Below are positions 25,501 through 64,000 of a stretch of 64,000 bases of DNA, in pieces (position 1 is the stretch's first letter; each line of letters begins with the position of its first letter). Under the pieces are notes generated by a model. It was not told the origin of the DNA. It did no database searches and saw only the letters and a program-made list of their open reading frames with translations. Source of the DNA: Phoronis australis (lineage: Eukaryota > Phoronida > Phoronidae); NCBI GenBank assembly GCA_002633005.1, contig NMRA01000259.1:1-64000 (forward strand). Direction: 5' to 3'. A program made the translations under genes and the position numbers.

Positions 25501-27441
25501 AGGTTCATTTTGCAATAACTAATTAACTGAATGTGCAAATTTCTGAAATTGACCTAACTGTGGTTCCTGAGGTTTTCCAACATATTGTGTACACAACTAA
25601 TCAGACCGAGTGCCATTTTCACGATAAAAATGTTTTTATATAACATTATTCATACATAAAGATCTCTCAGAATGAAAGCTTTAACCTGTTGTAGTCTATG
25701 TGTTATAAAAGAATAAAAGTGCTCTGAGAAGTGACTCTTGGTGAAATTGAATGAAAAACTTAAAATGATATCCTAATAAAATGTTCTGTATTTTTTACCA
25801 TTTTAGCCCAAAACACATTTTTCAGATTGAAAGGAAAAATCAAATAGTTAAATAATACATGTAGGGCGGGGTAGGCGTTCTCTGCTGAAGTTGGCGATGA
25901 TGATAGTCACAAAGATGAAAACATCAAAGATGGATGCGTCACTGCGTAAATTTCATTTCTGTCAGACGGCAAATGCCCCGTGTAGCATGCGTATACGGTA
26001 TGATGGTCAACAAAACAGCGAGGACTCGGTCACTAAACAAACAGTCATAGTTGTTGTCAGCAAAGCTTAAACAACAGGAGATCCTTCCACATACGAAATT
26101 TCAGAAAGTTCAGTCAAGCAACACCAGAGATACAGCATGATAAATCCATCAATGAAAGAGGAGTCACCCAAAAGTCTAGAACTTGAGAGTGCATACAAGT
26201 GCATACTTTACATAGTTCTTGAGTAGATCATATAACAAAATTCAGAAGAATTCCTCAAAGGACTGGTGGAACTCAAACAAGAGAAAGTTGGATAAACTTG
26301 ACAAATATCTGTAAAGAGCGTGATAGTAAGTTCTCTGCTCTTCTGATATCAATCAATGACAAGAAAATTCAGAACGAGTAGATGAAGCAAGTTCGTTGGG
26401 TTAACTTTGAAGCCAACAGAAACCTTCATCTTGAAAATTATACCTTTTCAATTAAGGTACTTTTAAACAGTTGAAATGGAAATATTTCCCGTCATAAACG
26501 ATGACGGTTTCTGACAGGATCTGTAAAAATGTGCCTGACATGTTGAAACGAGGCAATGGAAACAACAAGTTTTCTTACTTCCGGGACAACGGAGAGCTCT
26601 ATTACTGTGTGATACAGGAAAGCCCTGTTTCGGGAAATGAGTTGAGCGATTATTAGACATAACTTCAAATTCAAAGCGTTCCTGCAAATATACAGTTTTG
26701 TGCAGCTCTGTAGAAAGCCTATGATAAGGCCGTCGCCCTCCTGTGCATTTTGTCTGCAGATAGTTATCGCCAAGAGCTAGCAATAACGACCCTGGTCAGA
26801 TGTAGTAGACCCTAATTTAGAGAACTAGTTTTATGCACTGAGTAACAGACCTGTTATTCAGTGATTGCATGGTTCTCTAACTCTGAATAGTGCTGGTGCT
26901 TTTAACTTCAAATATACTGAAAACCCAATATTGGAGGGGACGGTTAGTCAAAAATCTGGATGTGTACGAAGGCTGCCTGCCATGATGTTGAAAATAGCCT
27001 CATCAAATACCATGTGAATGATTATTGTCTTTTGAGATTTTTGTCGTCTGAGTGTTGAGTCAAGTCATCACCACTCGAAGGCAAGTTGATGTGATCAAGC
27101 GAAAGAAGGTATTCAAACATTAGTTCGATACTGATTTCGTAACTTCCACGTATACTTGAGAACAAAATTCTCAGCATAATGATTTTTAGTGTCCAACCTT
27201 TATTGCAGTGACTGAATCGTGAATGAGTGGATACGAGGAATAAGCCTTGCGATCATATCATATTATCATACCTATCGGAATACAATTTCAATTCATTGTC
27301 GAGCAGCTCTTTGACACCTGTTTTCACTTTGCCGATGAAACTAGGTGGCAACGCAATGTGCTGTTGAGATGTTACCACGGTAAAACACGAATACGGGTCT
27401 TCGATGAGACGAAATGCTTCGTCGTAGCTGAAATGTGCCAT
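18654..27441 (-). CDS. POLR1F: DNA-directed RNA polymerase I subunit RPA43 (whole gene, 4 coding exons)
   Basis: RPA43 (TWISTNB in older human naming) forms the Pol I stalk with RPA34.5-independent partner RPA14-type subunits and contacts the initiation factor RRN3/TIF-IA in the nucleolus. Four exons join in phase on the minus strand: 27441-27272, 22859-22717, 21879-21684 and 19506-18654, giving 1362 nt, 453 residues plus TGA. All introns are GT-AG. Residues 1-104 match the RPB7-like N-terminal half (for example PYSCFTVVTSQQHIALPP and HLNITADFILF). Residues 105-169 match the OB-fold half, with IGCLVHGCFNASI. Residues 170-453 are a low-complexity acidic/lysine-rich tail. The human protein is about 338 residues, so the tail here is longer. 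The start ATG has G at -3 and +4. Identity rests on remembered family sequence and is firm for exons 1-3; exon 4 is placed by phase, the SLQ junction and the lysine-rich tail. Confidence 0.94.
19507..21683 (-). other. POLR1F intron 3
   Basis: Bounded by donor AG|gtgaga (21683) and acceptor ctatttcaag (19507). It contains a plus-strand SINE (20637-20820). A pyrimidine-free C run at 21595-21603 is present. Nothing else recognised. Confidence 0.85.
20637..20820 (+). repeat. tRNA-derived SINE, copy 1
   Basis: The head reads GGCAGTGTGGCCTAGTGGGA, with box A TGGCCTAGTGGG at 20644-20655 and box B GGATTCGAATCCC at 20686-20698, at tRNA-like spacing. It is followed by a non-tRNA body (cttgagtcaggtctccagct) and a tail with ctatatattaattaaa and gcaggtgatcag. 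The same head-body-tail order occurs on the minus strand in CKAP5 intron 1. Confidence 0.85.
21684..21879 (-). CDS. POLR1F: POLR1F exon 3 (OB-fold region)
   Basis: The acceptor ctttcag precedes 21879 and the donor AG|gtgaga follows 21684. Key residues are VVNKIGKDHIGCLVHGCFNA, the signature of the RPA43 S1/OB-like half that meets RPA14 and nucleic acid in the Pol I stalk, then FSIGQEIVLSVFKLVSQNG and LSIKADF. Phase 2-2 fits exon 2 and exon 4 exactly. Confidence 0.94.
22328..22620. repeat. 20-bp minisatellite in POLR1F intron 2 (unit aataatattgtccaagcttg)
   Basis: About 14 degenerate units in line, some 17 bp long by loss of one aat. The pair of a ggccaagcttg unit and a short gaatattg unit recurs about 130 bp apart, so the array has a higher-order period. 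It sits about 100 bp from exon 2. It makes spurious open frames on the minus strand. Confidence 0.9.
22717..22859 (-). CDS. POLR1F: POLR1F exon 2
   Basis: The acceptor tttcag precedes 22859 and the donor G|gtagat follows 22717. The exon completes the split Arg codon and encodes LEGVVIAYSNIRL, then IHLNITADFILFKP. The same order is seen in human RPA43 (GVPIAYDNIKV then IHLNIEADFVIF). It ends in phase 1. The exon is 143 nt, too short to stand out as an open frame, and was placed by homology and splice phase. Confidence 0.93.
24892..25294. mobile_element. ~400-bp MITE with ~20-bp inverted ends
   Basis: The left end GGGGTTTTCCATAGATAAGT and the reverse complement of the right end, GGGATTTTCCGTAGATAAGT, match at 18 of 20 positions. 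Interior segments near each end also mirror one another (aaatgcccatgagcgtttatt and aaataaatgcccgagcgtta as loosely inverted/direct copies). No clear target duplication was found. Non-coding. Confidence 0.6.
25297..25422. repeat. Three identical copies of a 42-bp unit
   Basis: The unit tacttttatgaattgataac... repeats at 25297, 25339 and 25381 with no difference that I can see. It abuts the right end of the MITE at 24892-25294. The exact identity points to very recent expansion. Confidence 0.95.
26817..26880. repeat. Imperfect hairpin
   Basis: TTAGAGAAC pairs with GTTCTCTAA, and after an internal loop CACTGAGTAACAG pairs with CTGTTATTCAGTG around a 3-nt loop. The size is like a short pre-miRNA or a small palindromic insert. 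Confidence 0.5.
27272..27441 (-). CDS. POLR1F: POLR1F exon 1 (N-terminal RPB7-like half)
   Basis: Encodes residues 1-56 and two bases of codon 57, then the donor AG|gtatga. It includes the CFTVVTSQQHIALPPSF stretch typical of RPA43 N-termini and an ELLDNELKLYSDR helix. The chosen ATG (27441) has a good Kozak context. An earlier out-of-frame ATG (27452) has a weak context and would matter only if transcription starts upstream of it. The exon sits just downstream of a YY1-type site. Confidence 0.93.
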
Positions 27442-27797
27442 TTCTTCGTCATATGGGCGCGGCCATCTTGGAATTGTAATCTCGAATCAACATTGGAGCT
27501 ACTCAACGTTGAACAATGCAGTCAAAGCCGACTTAAACTATAAAACGCAACCAAAATTCTTAAATACAAAAACAATATACGAAATATACAAACATGCTGC
27601 TAAAACATGTCCAACTTGAAAAACGGCACAAACTTGTACCGAAATCGGCACTAGAGGACAGCACAGACAAAAATAGAATAGCCAATCAAAACGTTTTTAT
27701 TGAGCACGTGACCCGGAATTGGGTTTAAAATTTTTAACAACTGATGACAGCAAGTACCTTCTTGATCAAGATTTGTGGGACAGGTAGATTTACCAAG
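27442..27797. promoter_or_regulatory. Candidate bidirectional POLR1F/CKAP5 promoter and CKAP5 non-coding exon
   Basis: POLR1F starts at 27441 leftward and CKAP5 lies rightward. On the minus strand, 27471-27461 reads CCAAGATGGCC, a YY1-type site about 20 nt before the POLR1F ATG, where such sites often mark start sites. Further right are a CCAAT box (27682-27686), an E-box CACGTG (27705-27710) and an ETS-like CCGGAA (27713-27718). A consensus donor, AAG|GTAAGT, lies at 27795-27803. The CKAP5 ATG exon begins at a splice acceptor (32366), so an upstream non-coding exon must exist; one ending at 27797 is the best candidate I see. The motifs are seen; promoter function and exon use are inferred. 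Confidence 0.45.
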
Positions 27798-28020
27798 GTA
27801 AGTATTTCACGCATCAAATGATATTCCACCTTTCAGTGAATATTTTGGCAATGCTGAGGTGGCATTACTCATGATTATTGACCAACGAATCTCGTCATCA
27901 AATGACTGAAAAGTGAAAAGAGGACTTCCGAAACAGTTACAGTGCAACTGTGAAAGAACATCACACGAGTCGTAATGGATTTCTTAAGAGTCCTGTAGAC
28001 GTAGAAGTGCCGAGCTAACT

Positions 28021-28131
28021 AGGGAATGACCACCGTCTCTAGCTGGCCCAGTAGAGTTGGTGAAGCTCCTATGAAGCTCCTCTAGGAGCATCGCTGTCTC
28101 TACTGGGGCCAGCTTGACGAGTCGACTGTAT
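28021..28131. mobile_element. Foldback element A (small hairpin member)
   Basis: AGCTGGCCCAGTAGAG near the left pairs with CTCTACTGGGGCCAGCT near the right. GAGCTAACTAG lies just before it (28012) and just after it (28132). Its left terminus ggaatgaccaccgtctct resembles that of element B (gccatgaccatcgcctct), so it seems to be a short relative. Confidence 0.55.
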
Positions 28132-28140
28132 GAGCTAACT

Positions 28141-29488
28141 AGGCCATGACCATCGCCTCTGTTGGCCCGAAGCAGAGGCGATGTAGAGGCTATAGGCTCT
28201 CTGTACGCCGGAAGCTTTTCGGCGAATTATGCCTCGCACCGACTAAACCATCAAAGTCACGTTGTTATAAATACCTTTTCAGTTTGCGCATAGAGGAACA
28301 CCTTAGGAGGTTGTCGATGTATTTAATTCCTTCCAACTCGAACAAATACTCCCGTTATGAAACTTTTTCTTCGAGCAGTCCCTATTTCAGTTCCCAAAAT
28401 CGTGAAATCAACTTTTTCAGGCCGAAGGTCAGAAGTTGCGGACCTACCGGCAGGCCTTCATCCAGGATTTCGAAAATAGGGTGTCCAAAATGAGGTTCCC
28501 AATATTCGAGGGCGTCCATAATTTCGACGCATAACCCCCCATCCCCAGCAATCCCCCCACACAGATTTTTTTTCCAAAAAAATGCATAGACCAAGGTTTT
28601 TACATCTAAGTTTACAAAACAGCCTTCTGTAGTGAGCATTTTTAATAAAAAATTGGTGTAGACCAAGACTTTTACAATGCTATCAACCAAGTATGAGCAT
28701 AGCAACATTGTATATACTTTGTATATACATTGTATATTTCTTCCTGCTTTGAAAAAGAGCCCCCACTGTGAGCCTTCAGAGGCTTCCTAGTAATCATTAC
28801 AATGTGTGTGTCCAAACTTGAAAGGTTCCTATTGACAGTGGGTGTCCAAATGATACATTGGGCGTCCTTGCCAGGGCGTCCATATTAGTGCTGGGGCGTC
28901 TATTTGGACGCCCAGGACGTACGCTGCATGAAGGCCTGCCTACCGGCGAACTTTGAAAGCTGAAGTTCCCGCCCTTCGCGTACGTGCTGTCGGGAACCAG
29001 CCGTGCATTTGCCGTGTTGTTAAACATTAAAATGTCAAATATGTGCACAAAGACTATTAAATGTCATATCATTGAAATACTATCAGTTTCAAGTAACGCC
29101 AATTAAAGACAAGTATAAGTGGTGGCATTTTGGAAACGAACGTTTGACTGACGAGACCGCAACGGCTCACCTTTGGCCTATTTAAAGATTGAGGTCATGA
29201 ATTGGAGCGTGCGCAGTATAAAAATGGTGAGTTCACGATTTTGGGAACTGAAATAGGGACTGCTCGAAGAAAAAGTTTCATAACGGGAGTATTTGTTCGA
29301 GTTGGAAGGAATTAAACACATCGACAACCTCCTAAGGTGTTCCTCTATGCGCAAAAGGTATTTATAACAACGTGACTTTGATGGTTTAGTCGGTGCGAGG
29401 CAAAATTCGCCGAAAAGCTTTCGGCGTACAGAGCGCCTATAGCCTCTACATCGCCTCTGCTTCGGGCCAACAGAGGCGATGGTCATTG
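28141..29488. mobile_element. Foldback element B, ~270-bp inverted arms, interrupted by an hAT-type insertion
   Basis: The left arm (28141-28411) and right arm (29233-29488) are inverted copies so alike that both read out the same spurious peptide, MTIASVGPKQRRCRGYR..., from opposite strands. The ends are GGCCATGACCATCGCC and GGCGATGGTCATTGCC. TATGAGCTAAC flanks both sides (just before 28141 and from 29488), a likely 9-11 bp target duplication. Long arms with duplications of about 9 bp suggest a MULE-like non-autonomous element (inference). No transposase is seen. The open frames in the arms are repeat shadows. Confidence 0.8.
28451..28938. mobile_element. hAT-type non-autonomous element nested inside element B
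   Basis: It begins CAGGCCTTCATCCAG and ends CTGCATGAAGGCCTG, an inverted terminal repeat with one mismatch. CCTACCGG occurs immediately on each side (28443-28450, 28939-28946), an exact 8-bp target duplication, the hallmark of hAT transposons. The 488-bp interior has no transposase. It includes a tgtatatac run and a cluster of ggcgtcc motifs. Confidence 0.9.
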
Positions 29489-29499
29489 CCTATGAGCTA

Positions 29500-30045
29500 A
29501 CCTGACTCTCGAAGTCCTCCGTCTAGACTGTGCCAACTTCTCTACCTAACATAAGTAGTAGAGATGGTGATGCTCTCATATAGCGTACCCTGGAATCTGT
29601 TCGGCGAATTTTTGATTAAACCATTGAAGTGATGCTGGTATAAGTACCTTTTGCGTACACAGATGCTTTGGAGGCTGTCGATGTTTTTAATTAATTTCAA
29701 CTTCAAAAAATACCCCGCTAATCAAACTTTTCGAGCACTGTTCAGTTGCCCAAATCAGCAACTGGCAACTTTTACACTGCTCGGTTATATCGCATGGCAC
29801 GAGCAGTGTAAAATGGCCTGTTGCTGATTTGGGCAACTGAACGAAGGACTGCTTGAAAAACAATTTGACTACGGGAGTATTTGTTTAAGTTGGAATGGAT
29901 TAAAGAGTCAAGACATCAACGGCCTTTGAATTAAGGTGTCCCTCTGTGTGTAAAAAGTACTTGTAGCAATTGACTTTTATGGTTCAATCAGTGTGAGGCA
30001 TAATTTGCCGAAAAGCTTCTGGCATATGAAGGCCCTATGAGAGTA
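29500..30045. mobile_element. Foldback element C (diverged relative of B, short central loop)
   Basis: The left part (gttcggcgaatttttgattaaacc... to ggctgtcgatgtttttaatt) is a diverged copy of the element B arm, and the right part (gggagtatttgtttaagttgg... to gccgaaaagctt) is its inverse. The centre is a perfect 23-bp inverted repeat (29740-29762 with 29820-29842) around a further cactgctcg/cgagcagtg stem. Without B's long interior it shows the bare hairpin form. A fourth left terminus, ggcaatgaccatcgcctctg, follows at 30053. Confidence 0.65.
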
Positions 30046-32375
30046 CTAGTAGGCAATGACCATCGCCTCTGTTGGCCCGAGTAACCCTTTCTTTACTGTC
30101 TAACAGTGAGGGCTATCTTCCATTTCAGTCTGTTGTAGTGAAGAAAATGCCAATTTCTCAATATTTTATAGATGATAATCATCTGGAACTGATTGCCATT
30201 TGTTATAAAATACTTCGTGGAATTGCTACTGCCAGCCTTGCACTGGAACTCGAACACGAAAACAACCGGTGTGTTTTTCAGTATACGCTTGTGCACCTAA
30301 ATGGGGTTCCAAGGGTATGCAGACACCACAAGGCTGAAATCAAAATGTTGGTGACTTACAAAAATAGTCAATTATGTCATGACGACCATTTGAATAGTTC
30401 GTGGAGTGTGTTGTGAATTTTTGGTTCCTGGTGTGACGTCTAGTCGAATAAAGGCCTATGTGCTCACAAGTTGGCCAGTCGGTGTGTATGCAATGTTTGT
30501 TGCCGACACAAATTTTCTGTTCTGTAATATTGGTGTTTGTTAAAGAATAATGTATTCAGATGTGACATCTCGCTCTGATCTGAATGCAGAGCGACCACTG
30601 TAAACATTCATAAAGCCTCATTAGCTTAACATTAGCATGCAAAATTCAAAGGGCAAACGCTTGAATTATATCTTTGTAGCTTTTTCATGGTAAGAAGGCT
30701 GATGTGGGCCAAAGGGTCGGACAGTCATGAAGCACACTGTCTGAATAGTCTGATCTGCCTTTGATCTCCCTAGCTCATCGCGCTCGCTATCTAAATCATC
30801 ATGCTGCAGTTTATTCGGAGATGCTTTGTGCCCCTTCTCGTGACTTGTCATTGTCAACAGCAAGACTTAGTGTTAGACCGCCAGTTTCTGCTGCTAATGA
30901 CCAGAGGTGGACCACAGTGATTTCTGATCCTAAACTTATGCATCAATCCTTTTTGTTATTCCCAGAGTTTGCGTCATATACACTAACCATGAATCATGAT
31001 CTGAATTCTCCCAAAACGTAACATAGTCAGATTTTTTGGAGGCTGGTCATGCTGCATCTGGATAAATTCTAGCCAACACCTGTAATTTATCACTTCGACT
31101 CAGGTAGGTGCTAATGACAAAATTGTGGACATCTTCTTAATTAATTGCAAAACTGAATGTCATGGAATTCAGAAGATTAAACCTGTGTTCTCTTTTTACT
31201 GCTGTACTGATCAAAAACCAAATGTTTTAGTTGTTGGTACTTCTAATGGCAGATACATTGCGTAAAACAAAAAAGACACAGTTTCAGCTTACGTCACCAC
31301 AAGAGCAGTTTACTCGCCTTGAGCGATTTTGCTCTAGATATGTGTTCAAAATAGAACTAAAAGCTGGTTGCAATTAACTTGGAATGTAATTGATACACGT
31401 GTTTAGAGTATAGTATCCTATATGGATGACCTGGCTTAGTACAAAACAAATTTTGAATTTTATAATTTTGAAGCTTTTTAAATTAATCCTATATGTATCA
31501 AAATTTAAGATATTAACTTCAGATAGTATAATTAGATGGCAGCTACAGATTTTAATTAACACACCTGTAAACAGGTGCATTATGCTATCATCCCCATTCT
31601 TCTGTCTGTCTGTCCGGCATCCGCCTCCGATGGTGTATCTCCAAACTCCTTGATGAATGGTCATTGGATTTTACGTTTACTAGCATTGTTGCCTTTAGGG
31701 GGAATGTTTTTGAGATTCATATCATGCATCTGATTTATGCGTACGTACAGTGGGCACATAGCAATGCACTGTCATTTACTCTTGTTTGTAATAATATATT
31801 TCTTTCTCTCTATGTTTTTTAGTAGACATAATTAGTGCTGAGTAAGAAATCAAATAAAGTGGGACTACATTATTATTCACTGTTCAATCTACATATTTTG
31901 CCTTAATAATATTTATCTTTACAAAACTTAGCTGAAAGAATAAGTTTTAAAACAAATGTTAACACCTTTATCTTTTTGCAGAGCATGTTCTCGCGAATAT
32001 TCTAGTGATTATGAGATTTGTTTAAGTACCAAGTATTGCCTGAAGACTCATCTCATCTGCTGCTACACAATTTAATGTCAGTTGTGGTAGTTGCTTATTT
32101 TGTTGGCTAGTATTTCTCAGAGCTGATCTTTCAAGCCCTTATGTTTCTCAACTCTTCATTCATGTGTGTGTTGCTGATGCAAGGTTATTTTTTTCTACTT
32201 TCTGCTTGATTTTTTTTTGTTTCTGAAGACTTGAAGTGGGGAAAGTTCTCATCTTAAGTAGTTATTTTTAAGGACTTGGTCTTGAATGAATGTCTTAAGT
32301 GTCGCTCATATTTTTATATCGCCACAGTGTTTGTAATCTCAGTTGTCTTTTCATCCTCTCTTTCAGGACTGAACC

Positions 32376-63569
<31,194 letters not shown>

Positions 63570-63859
63570 GTAGGTCCACTTGCACTGTAGCCATGGCAAC
63601 TGTCACCTCTTACACCTCCTAACAGTAGAACCTGCACAATGCAGTCCTGGTATTTGTAGTTTCTGTTAGTGCATAACGTCCAAAAACAAAGTTTTATTTA
63701 AATGTGTTTTGTCTGGTTTAAAATTTCTTTCTGTTTTGCCTTATAAGAGCAATTGGTTGTCTTTGGAAGATATGATTTATATTTGACTTTGTGTAGAAAT
63801 TTTGGGCCTTTGTCAAACTGGCTGGCTACGCACATAACCTCACATGTCTCTATGAGTCT

Positions 63860-63935
63860 GGAATCACATCATCAGGCTGGAATGATGTCATCAGACAGGA
63901 ATGATGTCATCAGGCAGGAATGATGTCATCAGGCA
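63860..63935. repeat. 19-bp minisatellite, four copies, in CKAP5 intron
   Basis: The unit ggaatgatgtcatcaggca is repeated, each with a TGATGTCATCA palindrome. The first copy is diverged. Confidence 0.9.
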
Positions 63936-64000
63936 GGCATGAAGGCACAATGATCAATTTATAGAACATGTACTTGGTCAGTTGTCAGCTTATCTATTGA

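Larger units (their letters stand above)
22860..27271 (-). other. POLR1F intron 1
   Basis: A 4.4-kb intron. It contains a MITE (24892-25294), a 42-bp triplicate (25297-25422) and an imperfect hairpin (26817-26880). No other gene recognised; open frames at 24550-25005 and 26463-26783 show no domain. Confidence 0.8.
27798..32366 (+). other. Presumed first intron of CKAP5
   Basis: It would run from the consensus donor at 27798 to the acceptor ctctttcag at 32366. The left part (28012-30090) is filled by foldback transposons. In 30090-32366 I recognise nothing; open frames at 30072-30416 and 30761-31021 show no domain. The intron is inferred, since the 5' exon is not proven. Confidence 0.4.

Noticed and set aside
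28146-29486. Two similar ~100-codon frames (MTIASVGPKQRR...) on opposite strands
   Set aside because: They are the two inverted arms of foldback element B; similarity reflects the repeat, not a gene pair.
30072-31021. Plus-strand frames at 30072-30416 and 30761-31021 as a possible gene between POLR1F and CKAP5
   Set aside because: No domain, no consistent splice pattern, and frames on the opposite strand are of similar length.

Overview
This window is animal nuclear DNA, most likely from a marine invertebrate. The reasons are two conserved multi-exon genes with GT-AG introns, kilobase-scale introns full of decayed transposons, tRNA-derived SINEs, LINE and Penelope-like remnants, and many palindromic MITEs. 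I cannot fix the phylum from sequence alone. Gene identities come from family knowledge, not from a search. Two ambiguous bases (12580, 42489) show that this is an assembly with small gaps.

Layout. Positions 1-18653 hold no gene I can support. They carry a ~400-bp tandem repeat (3567-4920), a broken reverse-transcriptase pseudogene (5299-6110), a palindromic MITE with an exact 8-bp target duplication (7507-7626), a tRNA-like foldback (8791-8929), a second foldback MITE (12900-13079), a LINE tail (13967-14170) and a 51-bp hairpin insertion (17010-17060). Positions 18654-27441, minus strand, are POLR1F (RPA43, a Pol I stalk subunit): four coding exons, 453 residues, with a long lysine-rich tail. 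Its introns carry a SINE, a 20-bp minisatellite, a ~400-bp MITE and a 42-bp triplicate.

From 27442 to about 27800 lies a likely bidirectional promoter. It has a YY1-type site beside the POLR1F start, a CCAAT box, a CACGTG E-box, an ETS-like core, and a consensus splice donor at 27798 that may end a non-coding first exon of the next gene. The presumed first intron of that gene (27798-32366) holds a cluster of foldback elements, one of which is interrupted by an hAT-type insertion.

From 32376 to beyond the right edge, plus strand, is CKAP5 (XMAP215/chTOG/Msps), the processive microtubule polymerase. I placed 35 coding exons whose phases all agree, encoding 1695 residues: TOG1-TOG5 and the start of the C-terminal region. 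About 330 residues would remain outside the window if the protein is as long as the human one. Its introns carry three copies of one hAT-like MITE, a 1.3-kb hAT-like element, a Penelope-like remnant with a hammerhead-like motif, and a LINE whose target-site duplication copied an exon's 5' splice site. The two genes are unrelated in pathway (ribosomal RNA synthesis and spindle assembly) but are head to head and may share a promoter.
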